DNA of 12,666 nucleotides from an uncultured Gloeocapsa sp. (GCA_937930495.1 CALGKL010000097.1:1-12666), one strand, 5' to 3'. Positions 1-7,207 are shown, counted from the stretch's first letter. Translations and numbers: made by a program. Notes: a model not told the origin generated them from the sequence alone.

Positions 1-192
1 TTCAAGAGTCAGCAATGGAAAAGATTGAACAATACTTTCAGGGGATAGTCCTTTTTGGAAAGTATAAACAATCGAATCAAGAGAAATCCGAGTTCCCTCT
101 ACCCAATAGGCATCCCTTCGGTATTCTACATAAGATTTGGGCGCTAAAACCGGCATCATATATTTTACTTTGACTCTAACTAACTTAATCAT
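1..192 (-). CDS. DUF433 family protein, antitoxin-like (C-terminus cut by window edge)
   Basis: The visible 64 codons have the wording of cyanobacterial DUF433 proteins: a YVEYR segment at residues 21-25, VEGTRISLDSIVY at about 31-43, and SPESIVQSFPLLTLE at 50-64, where the window ends. DUF433 is a small winged-helix-like domain often encoded next to a PIN-like toxin gene (DUF5615), so an antitoxin or DNA-binding role is possible. That is family knowledge, not something seen here. The partner and the C-terminal 15-20 residues would lie left of position 1. The start is unsure: the ATG at 190-192 is used here, but the paired ATG codons at 154-159 would begin the protein just before the conserved region. 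No strong Shine-Dalgarno decides between them. Confidence 0.75.
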   Translation of the reverse strand, partial: MIKLVRVKVKYMMPVLAPKSYVEYRRDAYWVEGTRISLDSIVYTFQKGLSPESIVQSFPLLTLE

Positions 193-334
193 ATATTATC
201 TCGTCTCAGTAGGTGCGCAAGGCTTGTGCCCTTATTGGTCAACGTCAAAAGTATGATTTTGTCAGGAGTGCGCGTTCGCTTGGTCCGACCACCGGAAGCC
301 GGCGGTTGTGTTATTCAAGTACTTACCTTAATTA
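193..334. other. Spacer between DUF433 gene and ABC ATPase gene
   Basis: No gene is visible. The stretch is short, but positions about 265-308 are clearly more GC-rich than the flanking DNA and contain the hairpin listed separately. There is no T-run that would make it a classical terminator for either neighbour. Confidence 0.5.
286..308. repeat. GC-rich hairpin
   Basis: Arms at 286-295 and 299-308 pair around a 3-base AAG loop, with one A/C mismatch and one G-T wobble. It sits about 27 bases beyond the stop codon of the leftward ABC ATPase gene, so it could stabilise that transcript's 3' end. No T-tract follows on the minus strand, so intrinsic termination is doubtful. Confidence 0.5.
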
Positions 335-1069
335 TCACCAGTCTTCCTGATTTTCCTGGGAGAGTTGACTAAATTTAGCCTTTAAAGTTTGCCAATCGAT
401 CTGACTAGCAGGTAAATATTGATAGATTTTACCCTGGTGTAACCACAGAATATGTTCGGCAAATTGTTGAACGAGATTTAATTGATGATTAACCATAATA
501 ATGGTCATTTGACGTTCTTGAGCTTGCTTAATAAGCATTTCCATGAGATCATTAGCTGCAGCTACGTCTAAAGCTGAGGTAGGCTCATCTAGTAATAAAA
601 TTTTAGGTTCTTGGATTAAAGCCCGAGCGATCGCCACCAGTTGACGTTGACCTAGGGACAATTGTAGCTCATTGCGGTCTAACCAACTGTCGGGGATGTT
701 TAATTGTTTTCGCCAATAATCGACTTTTTGGTCAATGAGAATGGAGGGTTGTTTTTGTAAGACCAAAGGATAAGCTAAAGCATCAGCCACGGTCATACCT
801 AATAATTTAGGTTCAGGGAGAACTAATGCTATCATAGATCGCAGTTTATAGACTGAAATCGTGGAAATGTCTTGTTGTTGAAAGAAAATCCTTCCCAAGG
901 AAGGATTGCTAAGTCGATTGATTAATCTTAATAGAGAGGTTTTTCCTGAACCTACTGTACCAATAATACCAAGACGTTCGCCCTGATTAAGTTTAAAAGA
1001 TATTCCTTCTAGTAAATAGCGAGATTGATTAGGAGTGGTCAAACTGATCTCGGATAATTCTAAACTCAT
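335..1069 (-). CDS. ABC transporter ATP-binding protein
   Basis: This is a 244-residue nucleotide-binding subunit that would power an inner-membrane transporter. In order it shows Walker A (GTVGSGKTS, about 37-45), the signature motif LSLGQ (137-141), Walker B ending LLLDEP (158-163), a D-loop SALD (165-168) and the switch histidine in VNHQ (His195). The Q-loop position reads LPEPKLLG, with Pro85 where most ABC ATPases have Gln. Length is normal for a single-domain ATPase. No permease or binding protein is adjacent, so substrate and direction are unknown; the LLGMTV wording after the Q-loop recalls YbbL/FetA-type ATPases. The ATG at 1067-1069 is preferred because conserved sequence starts just after it. 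A TTG at 1097-1099 is possible but would run into mutL. Confidence 0.88.
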   Translation of the reverse strand: MSLELSEISLTTPNQSRYLLEGISFKLNQGERLGIIGTVGSGKTSLLRLINRLSNPSLGRIFFQQQDISTISVYKLRSMIALVLPEPKLLGMTVADALAYPLVLQKQPSILIDQKVDYWRKQLNIPDSWLDRNELQLSLGQRQLVAIARALIQEPKILLLDEPTSALDVAAANDLMEMLIKQAQERQMTIIMVNHQLNLVQQFAEHILWLHQGKIYQYLPASQIDWQTLKAKFSQLSQENQEDW

Positions 1070-1082
1070 TATTGATAATTGC

Positions 1083-2738
1083 GTGTTGAGTTCAACCAAT
1101 AAAATTAAAATCTTACCCTCTGAGGTTAGCGCCTTGTTAGCCGCAGGTCAAGTAATTGACTCTTTTACAGCGGTAGTGAGAGAATTGGTAGAAAATTCCC
1201 TAGACGCGGGAGCAAATCGTCTAGTTATCTCATTATGGCCAGATTTATGGCGTTTACAAGTGGTAGATAACGGTTGTGGGATGTCTCAAGAAGATTTGCG
1301 TCTAGCCTGTTCTCCCCATAGTACCAGTAAAATTAGGCAATCAGAAGACCTACGTCAGATTAATAGTCTAGGGTTTAGGGGAGAAGCTCTTTATAGTTTA
1401 GCTCAATTAGCTGATTTAGAGATTTGCAGTCGTTATCAACAGAAGGATTCTTTAGGGTGGTGTCTAGTCTATCGGGATGGGAAAATAGTCTCCCAAGAGA
1501 ATATAGCGATCGCCCCGGGAACAATTATCAACGTCAGTAACCTATTTAAAAATTGGAAAGTTAGAAGAGAAGCGATTGAAAAAAGCAAACCAAAACTCAA
1601 AGAGATTCAAAAACTAATCGGGGAAATGGCTTTAACTCATCCTCAGATTAATTGGCAAGTTAAATTATACGATCAACTGTGGTTAAAAATTAGTCCTAGT
1701 AACCAAGCTAAGGAGATTATCCCCCAAATTCTCAAACCAATAACCGTAAATGATTTAGTCCAAAAAGAATGGGAATTTGACTCTGGGAAAATGACTCTGG
1801 TCATGGGTTTACCCGATCGTTGTCATCGTCAGCGTCCCGATTGGATTAAAATAGCTATTAACGGTCGTGTGGTCAAATGTCCTGAACTAGAACAAACGAT
1901 TGTAACCAATACAGTCAGAATGTTTCCCCGTGATCGCTATCCTCTATGTTTTCTTCATTTACAGATTAACCCCGAGCAAATCGATTGGAATCGTCACCCC
2001 GCTAAATCTGAGGTTTATCTGGAAAATATCTGTTATTACCAAGAGCAAATTAAAAACGCACTGACGGAGATATTTAAACTCAATCCCGAAAATATTGAAC
2101 CCCAAGTCCCTAATCAACGAGTCAAACGATTACTCAAGGTCGCTGAACCCCAAGGAGGTTATCATCTAGATCAAGTACCCCAATCAGAAATTACTCTGCT
2201 GCAATTAAAAGCTTTAACCCAAATTCATCGTACTTATATCGTTGCTGAACATAGTAACGGTTTCTGGTTAGTTGAACAACATATAGCCCATGAACGAGTT
2301 ATCTATGAACAGTTACAACAAGATTGGTCTTTAGTACCTCTAGATAAACCGATTATGATTAACTCACTTAGCGATCAAGCTAGAGAAAATCTAGAAAATC
2401 TAGGGATAATAGTGGAAAATTTTGGCGAGCAAACCTGGTTAATCCGTAACGCTCCCGCTAGTTTAGTCAATCGAGAGGATTGCGCTCAAGCTTTAGCCGA
2501 ATTAAGTCACAGTGGAGATTTAGACAGCGCTCAAGTGGCGATCGCTTGTCGCAGTGCGATTCGCAACGGTACGGAATTAAGCTTAACACAAATGCAAAAT
2601 CTGCTTAACCAATGGCAAAAGACACGCAATCCCCGGACTTGTCCCCACGGAAGACCGATTTATTTATCTTTAGAAGAGTCTAGTTTAGCCCGTTTTTTCC
2701 GTCGTCATTGGGTAATTGGTAAAAGTCATGGAATCTAG
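1083..2738 (+). CDS. mutL: DNA mismatch repair protein MutL
   Basis: MutL is the GHKL ATPase that couples mismatch recognition to strand incision and excision. The N-terminal ATPase motifs are present: RELVEN with catalytic Glu34 and Mg-binding Asn38, DNGCGM (62-67) and GFRGEAL (97-103). A transducer domain with an INGRVVKC segment follows near residue 260. The C-terminal domain has the endonuclease-type motifs: EQHIAHERVIYE (398-409, a variant of DQHA(X)2E(X)4E), ACRSAI (488-493) and CPHGRP (520-525). This fits an intrinsic nicking MutL, as in bacteria lacking MutH. The usual AAGEV segment reads AAGQV (Gln23). The start is uncertain: GTG 1083 or TTG 1086 sits just before conserved sequence, while GTG 1035 would overlap the divergent ABC gene. 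It heads a compact cluster, with only 3 bases before the next gene. Confidence 0.93.
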   Translation: MLSSTNKIKILPSEVSALLAAGQVIDSFTAVVRELVENSLDAGANRLVISLWPDLWRLQVVDNGCGMSQEDLRLACSPHSTSKIRQSEDLRQINSLGFRGEALYSLAQLADLEICSRYQQKDSLGWCLVYRDGKIVSQENIAIAPGTIINVSNLFKNWKVRREAIEKSKPKLKEIQKLIGEMALTHPQINWQVKLYDQLWLKISPSNQAKEIIPQILKPITVNDLVQKEWEFDSGKMTLVMGLPDRCHRQRPDWIKIAINGRVVKCPELEQTIVTNTVRMFPRDRYPLCFLHLQINPEQIDWNRHPAKSEVYLENICYYQEQIKNALTEIFKLNPENIEPQVPNQRVKRLLKVAEPQGGYHLDQVPQSEITLLQLKALTQIHRTYIVAEHSNGFWLVEQHIAHERVIYEQLQQDWSLVPLDKPIMINSLSDQARENLENLGIIVENFGEQTWLIRNAPASLVNREDCAQALAELSHSGDLDSAQVAIACRSAIRNGTELSLTQMQNLLNQWQKTRNPRTCPHGRPIYLSLEESSLARFFRRHWVIGKSHGI

Positions 2739-2741
2739 ATT

Positions 2742-2987
2742 ATGAAAAAATTCGCTAATTTAATCGCCGCTATCCTGGTTATGGGTTGGATTGTCAGTGT
2801 TTCCGTTTTTTCGATTCAAAATATCCAACGAGTTAGGCTCAAATTTTTAGTTTGGGAATCGATTACAATGCCCCTAGGAGTTTTACTCGCTTTTAGCGTG
2901 GGTTTTGGTTTGATTGTAGGCGCAATTCTCCCTATAGTTTGGGGACTACTTGTGACTACTAAAAAGAAAAAACCCTTACAATATTAA
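2742..2987 (+). CDS. LapA/DUF1049 domain small membrane protein
   Basis: This 81-residue protein has two predicted membrane helices, about residues 5-25 and 43-70, separated by a short polar stretch containing FSIQN and the RVRLKFLVW segment typical of the LapA (DUF1049) domain. It ends in a basic tail (TKKKK). In enterobacteria LapA acts in lipopolysaccharide assembly control. Cyanobacterial members are mostly uncharacterised, so only the domain is called here. The ATG lies 3 bases after the mutL stop and the next gene follows 15 bases downstream, so co-transcription with mutL is likely. A functional link to mismatch repair is not implied. Confidence 0.78.
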   Translation: MKKFANLIAAILVMGWIVSVSVFSIQNIQRVRLKFLVWESITMPLGVLLAFSVGFGLIVGAILPIVWGLLVTTKKKKPLQY

Positions 2988-3002
2988 CAACAGGAGTATG
3001 GT

Positions 3003-3881
3003 ATGTTTTTGGTCACAGGTGCTACAGGTTCCCTAGGACGCAGAATCGTTAAACAATTGAGAGCAGAAAATCAGCCCGTTAGAGCTATGGTTAGATTATC
3101 ATCTCAATATCAGGAGTTAGAAACTCTCGGTGCGGAAATTTGTCTCGGGAATTTAAAAGAAAATCGCGACATCGTCAGAGCTTGTCAAGGTGTAGAATAT
3201 ATCATCAGCGCTCATGGTTCAGGTGGTGATACAGAAGCGATCGAGTATCGCGCCAATATCGAGTTAATTGACCAAGCTAAGGAAAAAGGTATTAAGCACT
3301 TTGTGTACACTTCCGTTATTGGTGCGGATAGAGGTTATCAAGATAGTCCGGTTTTTAAAGCTAAACGAGAGGTAGAAAAATATTTAGTCAGTAGTGGGGT
3401 AAGATATACTATCCTGAGACCTTCTGGTTTTGCTAGTAGCTTAATTCCTTTAGCTCAAAGATTTAAAGAAACCGGTATCTATCTAGTGATTGGTGATACC
3501 CAGAATCGCTCTTCCATCATCAGTACCGATGATTTAGCTAAGATAGCGATCGCTTCTGTAACTAAAGAAGGAGCATTTAATCAAATTATCCCCGTAGGTG
3601 GTCCAGAAATACTTAAAAGAGAAGATATTGCCCAAATCTTCGCTAAATTATACAAAAAAGACCCAATTATTCTCAATCCTCCCCTATTCTTACTCGATGG
3701 AGCTCGTAATTTTTTGGGCTTAGTCAATCCTGATTTGGCTAGAGGTTTGGGAACATTGAGGACATTATTGGCTAACGAATTTTTCTGTCCCCCTGAAGAA
3801 GTAGCTAGAGTAGAGCAGATTTACGATTTTAAACTGGAAACCTTAGAAAATTTCCTCAAAAGATATGTTCCCGCGGTTTAA
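3003..3881 (+). CDS. NAD(P)-binding atypical SDR, NmrA/Ycf39-like
   Basis: This 292-residue protein has a Rossmann nucleotide-binding motif GATGSLG at residues 6-12 directly after the first strand, and TILRPSGF at about 136-143, as in NmrA-like atypical short-chain dehydrogenases (SDR a5). The classical YxxxK active site is not evident; the corresponding region has VFKAKREVEKYL. Relatives include cyanobacterial Ycf39-like proteins, some of which help photosystem II assembly, but this is not clearly Ycf39 itself and no substrate can be assigned. The ATG is well placed behind a Shine-Dalgarno-like CAGGAG (2991-2996), 6 bases upstream. It is probably the last gene of the mutL cluster, since a weak hairpin plus T-run follows the stop. 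Confidence 0.82.
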   Translation: MFLVTGATGSLGRRIVKQLRAENQPVRAMVRLSSQYQELETLGAEICLGNLKENRDIVRACQGVEYIISAHGSGGDTEAIEYRANIELIDQAKEKGIKHFVYTSVIGADRGYQDSPVFKAKREVEKYLVSSGVRYTILRPSGFASSLIPLAQRFKETGIYLVIGDTQNRSSIISTDDLAKIAIASVTKEGAFNQIIPVGGPEILKREDIAQIFAKLYKKDPIILNPPLFLLDGARNFLGLVNPDLARGLGTLRTLLANEFFCPPEEVARVEQIYDFKLETLENFLKRYVPAV

Positions 3882-3884
3882 TTT

Positions 3885-3903
3885 GGGAAAAAATCCCCTT
3901 TTT
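3885..3903 (+). terminator. Weak candidate terminator after the SDR gene
   Basis: A 4-base-pair stem, GGGA (3885-3888) with TCCC (3894-3897), has a 5-base A loop and is followed by C and a run of five T (3899-3903). It lies 3 bases past the stop codon. The stem is short, so efficiency is uncertain. Confidence 0.35.
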
Positions 3904-3904
3904 G

Positions 3905-3934
3905 CTGACATTTTTTCCTAAAGATTTGTAAACT
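3905..3934 (+). promoter_or_regulatory. Possible sigma-70-type promoter for cruF
   Basis: CTGACA at 3905-3910 resembles a -35 box (five of six). TAAACT at 3929-3934 is a modest -10 match with an 18-base spacer. It would start transcription about 30 bases before the cruF ATG. This rests on motif resemblance only. Confidence 0.3.
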
Positions 3935-3971
3935 ATTGTTAAACCCGATTTAACTTAATTGCCAAAAACAG

Positions 3972-4895
3972 ATGAATTCAACTTCGAGTAAATCACTACT
4001 GACTCTAGAAAGAGGTCTGCTAATTGGTCATATCCTCTCTATGGGCTTCGGTTTAGCCGGATTATTGATCGTCCTACCTAATCCCGAATTAATCGCTAGT
4101 TTACCAGCTATTGGTCAAAAAGCTTTTGGCTGGTCTATGGCGGGTGGAGGAGTGGTATATATGCTCCTAGGGATAGCAACCGTAGCTGTCTACGCTTATC
4201 GTAGCCTGGGGTTATGGCACTGGTTAACCTTTATGTTACCCGCCTTGTTTATCTCCCTAAGTAGCGAATTACTAGGTACTAGCACGGGATTTCCTTTTGG
4301 ACATTACCGCTATCTCAATGGTTTAGGCTATAAAATCGCTGGCTTAGTACCTTTTACTATTCCCCTATCCTGGTTTTATCTTGGCTTTAGCGCCTATCTA
4401 ATCGCTCGTCTAGGACTGTCTAATCCGAATTTTAGCAATTGGGTCAAAATTCCTGGAGCGATCGCTTTAGGCTCATTATTATTGACTTCCTGGGATTTTG
4501 TTTTAGATCCGGCGATGAGTCAGACTAAAGTCCCCTTTTGGTTATGGGAACAACCTGGAGCTTTCTTCGGAATGCCTTATCAAAATTTTGTGGGTTGGTT
4601 TGGTACAGGTGCCGTATTTATGGCTGTGGCTACCGTGTTTTGGAAATTTAAACCCTTAGGGACCAACATTGATCTAGAAACCCCCCTAATTGTTTATCTA
4701 GGTAATTTTGGTTTTGCCATGATTATGAGTCTAGCCGAAGGTATCTATATACCAGTAATTTTAGGAATTATACTAGGGGTTATACCTGTTCTTTGGCTCT
4801 ATCGAAGCGCTAAAGAAAATCAACAGTCTAATGGTCTCAATTATCAGATCTTAAAAGACCAGGGCATTCAATTGCCTATAGTTTCAATTAAGTAA
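3972..4895 (+). CDS. cruF: CruF, gamma-carotene 1'-hydroxylase (carotenoid 1,2-hydratase)
   Basis: This 307-residue, multi-helix membrane protein is of the CruF/DUF422 family. Diagnostic segments are SSELLGTSTGFPFGHY (97-112), the nearby GLGYKIAGLVPF, WDFVLDPAM (174-182) and MPYQNFVGWFGT (201-212). Hydrophobic helices cover most of the chain, ending with a soluble tail from about residue 278. CruF hydrates the 1',2' double bond at the acyclic end of gamma-carotene, a step in making myxol glycosides (myxoxanthophyll) in cyanobacterial membranes. In some cyanobacteria cruF lies next to cruG, the glycosyltransferase for the next product; no such gene is here. crtE, for the C20 precursor, lies two genes downstream. 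The start ATG is the first in frame and matches the family N-terminus in length. Confidence 0.92.
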   Translation: MNSTSSKSLLTLERGLLIGHILSMGFGLAGLLIVLPNPELIASLPAIGQKAFGWSMAGGGVVYMLLGIATVAVYAYRSLGLWHWLTFMLPALFISLSSELLGTSTGFPFGHYRYLNGLGYKIAGLVPFTIPLSWFYLGFSAYLIARLGLSNPNFSNWVKIPGAIALGSLLLTSWDFVLDPAMSQTKVPFWLWEQPGAFFGMPYQNFVGWFGTGAVFMAVATVFWKFKPLGTNIDLETPLIVYLGNFGFAMIMSLAEGIYIPVILGIILGVIPVLWLYRSAKENQQSNGLNYQILKDQGIQLPIVSIK

Positions 4896-4898
4896 ACC

Positions 4899-4986
4899 GA
4901 CAATAACTGCTGCCCAGAATCCTCTTCAAGTAACTATAGCCAATAATAATATGTTACAAATGAGAGAAATTTAAGCAGTTATTGTC
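4899..4986. repeat. 88-bp element bounded by perfect 13-bp inverted repeats
   Basis: GACAATAACTGCT (4899-4911) is exactly complementary to AGCAGTTATTGTC (4974-4986). Between them an inner inverted pair, GTAAC (4930-4934) and GTTAC (4953-4957), is placed almost symmetrically, so the whole segment could fold into one long hairpin. It begins 3 bases after the cruF stop. The shape suits a small non-autonomous element (MITE-like) or an mRNA 3'-end structure. No obvious target-site duplication is seen. Confidence 0.6.
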
Positions 4987-5000
4987 TGTTATATTAGAGG

Positions 5001-5155
5001 TTAATTCGGCAACTCTTTAATCAAGAGGTCTCTCTCCAAGAGCTCCCCTTGGCGGTACCCCATAGTGGAGTCGATTCCTGCGGGTTCGCCGCCCAGCACG
5101 TCCATTGGTTCAAGGCACCAAGAATTTGACCAAGAAAGGGTTTGGGGCAGATTAG
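5001..5155. repeat. GC-rich structured intergenic block, possible dispersed repeat
   Basis: This stretch is visibly richer in G and C than its surroundings and packed with short stems: CTCTT/AAGAG (5013-5027), CCAAG/CTTGG (about 5036-5052) and TTGGT/ACCAA (5105-5121). On the minus strand 5105-5001 is an ATG-started open frame of 34 codons (start MDVLGGEPAGIDST, ending KELPN). That frame stays open upstream of the ATG. I cannot tell whether it is a repeat, a small RNA or a decayed gene. Confidence 0.4.
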
Positions 5156-5174
5156 GCTTAGCATAGAACTAGCG

Positions 5175-5205
5175 AAAATACCCCTAGATAATCTAGAGGT
5201 ATTTT
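5175..5205. terminator. Strong hairpin terminator, A/T-flanked (possibly bidirectional)
   Basis: A long stem pairs 5175-5188 with 5192-5205 around a TAA loop, with a single C/A mismatch (5183/5197). The left arm starts AAAATACC and the right arm ends GGTATTTT, running into a T-tract to 5207. It would terminate plus-strand transcripts, and the A-run on the left also suits minus-strand termination. Confidence 0.75.
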
Positions 5206-5212
5206 TTAGTAT

Positions 5213-5218
5213 TATAAT
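5213..5218 (+). promoter_or_regulatory. Candidate -10 box for the acyl synthetase gene
   Basis: A perfect TATAAT lies about 36 bases before the GTG start, just beyond the terminator. No good -35 box sits 16-18 bases upstream, because that position falls inside the terminator stem. The call therefore rests on the -10 and its placement. Confidence 0.35.
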
Positions 5219-5253
5219 AAAATGGTTCAAAAACAATTATCAACCAAGCTACC

Positions 5254-7140
5254 GTGGAAAATATCAATACTTATCACAATATTTGCTCATTAAATCAAAT
5301 TTGGGACCTAACGGCTGCTAAATTTGGTCAGATTATTGCTCTCCTAGATCCCCATAGCAATCCGGAAGTTAGGATAACTTATCAAGAATTAAATACACAG
5401 ATAAAAACCTTGGCTTCGGGTCTACAAACCTTAGGAGTAGAACCAGGAGATAAAATAGCCCTAATCGCTGATAATAGTCCACGTTGGTTCATCGCTGACC
5501 AAGGAATCATGACAGCAGGTGGGGTTAGTGTAGTGCGCTCTAGTCAAGCTGAAAAACAAGAGCTATTATACATCCTGGAAAATAGCGATAGTACCACCTT
5601 AATCGTCGAAAACCAAAAAACTCTCAACAAAATCAGTTCAGGTTTAGTCAATTTACCAATCAAGAGAATCATCCTACTTACCAATGAAACAATAACCACA
5701 GAAAACCAGGTAAGAACCCTCAATTTTGAGCAATTAATGGATTTAGGAGCTAAATCAACCCTCAATCCCGTAGAACAAAATCAACAAACCCTGGCAACAC
5801 TGATTTATACATCCGGGACTACGGGTAAACCAAAAGGAGTAATGCTATCTCACGGGAATCTCTTACATCAAGTTCAGCACCTAGATACCATCATTCAACC
5901 ACATCCAGGAGAAACAGTATTAAGTATATTGCCCAGTTGGCATTCCTATGAGCGCGCCGCCGAATACTTTCTCTTATCCCGAGGTTGTACCCAAATTTAT
6001 ACCAACATTCGTAACTTTAAAAAAGACCTTAAAAACTATCAACCCAATTACATGGTGGGAGTACCCCGAATCTGGGAATCAATCTACGAGGGGATCCAAA
6101 AACAATTCAGGGAACAACCAGCTCAAAAACAATCTCTTGTTAACAATTGTCTAGAGATATCTCAACGCTATATTCTCAACCGTCGTATCGCTAGGGGATT
6201 GAGTTTGGAACATTTAGACGCCAGTAAGGGCGAAAAAATCCTAGCAGCTATACAAGCTACCTTACTTGCACCTTTACATAAATTAGCAGATCGATTGGTT
6301 TATGCCAAAATTCGCGCCGAACTAGGTGGAAAACTAAAAACCCTAATCAGTGGAGGTGGATCTTTAGCCATGCACCTAGAGAACTTCTATGAAATCGTTA
6401 ATATTCCCGTCTTGGTAGGATATGGACTCACCGAAACCTCCCCCGTAACCAACGCTCGTGTATTAAGCCATAATCTCAGAGGGTCAGCAGGACGTCCTCT
6501 CCCAGAAACCGCCATCCGAATCGTTAATCCTGAAACCAAAGCCGATTTACCCCCAAAAGAAATAGGTTTAGTACTAGTACGTGGTCCGCAAATTATGCAA
6601 GGATACTATAAACTACCGGAAGCAACCGCTAAAGTCCTTGACTCTCAAGGGTGGTTTGATACGGGAGATTTAGGATGGGTAACCCAAGAACAAGATTTAG
6701 TCCTCACCGGGAGAGCTAAAGATACCATCGTCTTGACTAATGGGGAAAATATCGAACCCCAACCCATAGAAGACGCTTGTTTACGTAGTCCCTATATAGA
6801 CCAAATTATGTTAGTAGGACAAGACCAGCGTTGTTTGGGTGCGCTGATTGTCCCTAACTTAGAAGCTGTGGCTAAATGGGCGATCGCCGCTAATCTAGAT
6901 TGGGATTTTAATCAACCCCAAGAGATTATTACTCAACCAGAATTTAAAGAGTTATTCCGACGGGAATTAAATCGCGAGGTCCAAAATCGTCCCGGGTATC
7001 GCCCTGACGATCGCATTGGGGTATTTGCTTTCATCTTAGAACCCTTTTCCCAAGAAAATGGGATGATGACTCAAACCCTTAAGATTAAAAGACCAGTAGT
7101 TAGTCAGCATTATCAGCAATTGATCGAGAGTATGTTTTAG
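5254..7140 (+). CDS. Long-chain acyl-CoA / acyl-ACP synthetase (AMP-forming)
   Basis: This is a 628-residue adenylate-forming enzyme that activates fatty acids through an acyl-AMP intermediate. Motifs in order are the P-loop YTSGTTGKPKG (185-195), GYGLTETSP (389-397), GWFDTGDLG (466-474), the hinge segment GRAKDTIVLTNGENIEP (486-502), and the C-terminal TLKIKR with likely catalytic Lys610. Cyanobacterial proteins of this size and wording include the acyl-ACP synthetase that recycles free fatty acids into lipids (Aas, Synechocystis slr1609 type). I favour that role, but CoA versus ACP preference cannot be read from sequence. The start is GTG at 5254: an in-frame stop at 5218-5220 and no ATG in between exclude a longer ATG start. 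A gap of 67 bases separates it from crtE. Confidence 0.9.
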   Translation: MENINTYHNICSLNQIWDLTAAKFGQIIALLDPHSNPEVRITYQELNTQIKTLASGLQTLGVEPGDKIALIADNSPRWFIADQGIMTAGGVSVVRSSQAEKQELLYILENSDSTTLIVENQKTLNKISSGLVNLPIKRIILLTNETITTENQVRTLNFEQLMDLGAKSTLNPVEQNQQTLATLIYTSGTTGKPKGVMLSHGNLLHQVQHLDTIIQPHPGETVLSILPSWHSYERAAEYFLLSRGCTQIYTNIRNFKKDLKNYQPNYMVGVPRIWESIYEGIQKQFREQPAQKQSLVNNCLEISQRYILNRRIARGLSLEHLDASKGEKILAAIQATLLAPLHKLADRLVYAKIRAELGGKLKTLISGGGSLAMHLENFYEIVNIPVLVGYGLTETSPVTNARVLSHNLRGSAGRPLPETAIRIVNPETKADLPPKEIGLVLVRGPQIMQGYYKLPEATAKVLDSQGWFDTGDLGWVTQEQDLVLTGRAKDTIVLTNGENIEPQPIEDACLRSPYIDQIMLVGQDQRCLGALIVPNLEAVAKWAIAANLDWDFNQPQEIITQPEFKELFRRELNREVQNRPGYRPDDRIGVFAFILEPFSQENGMMTQTLKIKRPVVSQHYQQLIESMF

Positions 7141-7207
7141 ATTCAGCGAAAATTACCTAATACCTGTAAAATAAAAACAACAATCGGTTGGTCACAGGCA
7201 TTATATT

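Larger units (their letters stand above)
4896..5253. other. 358-base intergenic region between cruF and the acyl synthetase gene
   Basis: No convincing protein gene is visible. In order it holds a perfect 13-base inverted repeat (4899-4986), a GC-rich structured block (about 5010-5155), a strong hairpin terminator (5175-5205) and a likely -10 box (5213-5218) for the next gene. The block stays open in more than one minus-strand frame (5021-5236 and 5001-5105), which can follow simply from its high GC content. Confidence 0.6.

Noticed and set aside
1035..1082. Longer mutL start at GTG 1035
   Set aside because: It would add 16 unconserved residues and overlap the start of the divergent ABC gene; MutL homology begins only after about 1104.
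5030..5125. Possible tRNA, from GGTTCG and GGTTCAA on the plus strand and GGGGTACCGCCAAG on the minus strand
   Set aside because: No acceptor stem, anticodon arm or T-arm of proper spacing can be formed on either strand.
5021..5236. 71-codon minus-strand open frame in the cruF-synthetase gap
   Set aside because: It crosses the terminator hairpin and the likely promoter of the next gene, has no recognisable domain or ribosome site, and is open probably because of the GC-rich block.
5544..6154. Open frames at 5544-5765 (minus) and 5948-6154 (plus)
   Set aside because: They are shadows inside the acyl synthetase gene, which covers both with conserved motifs.
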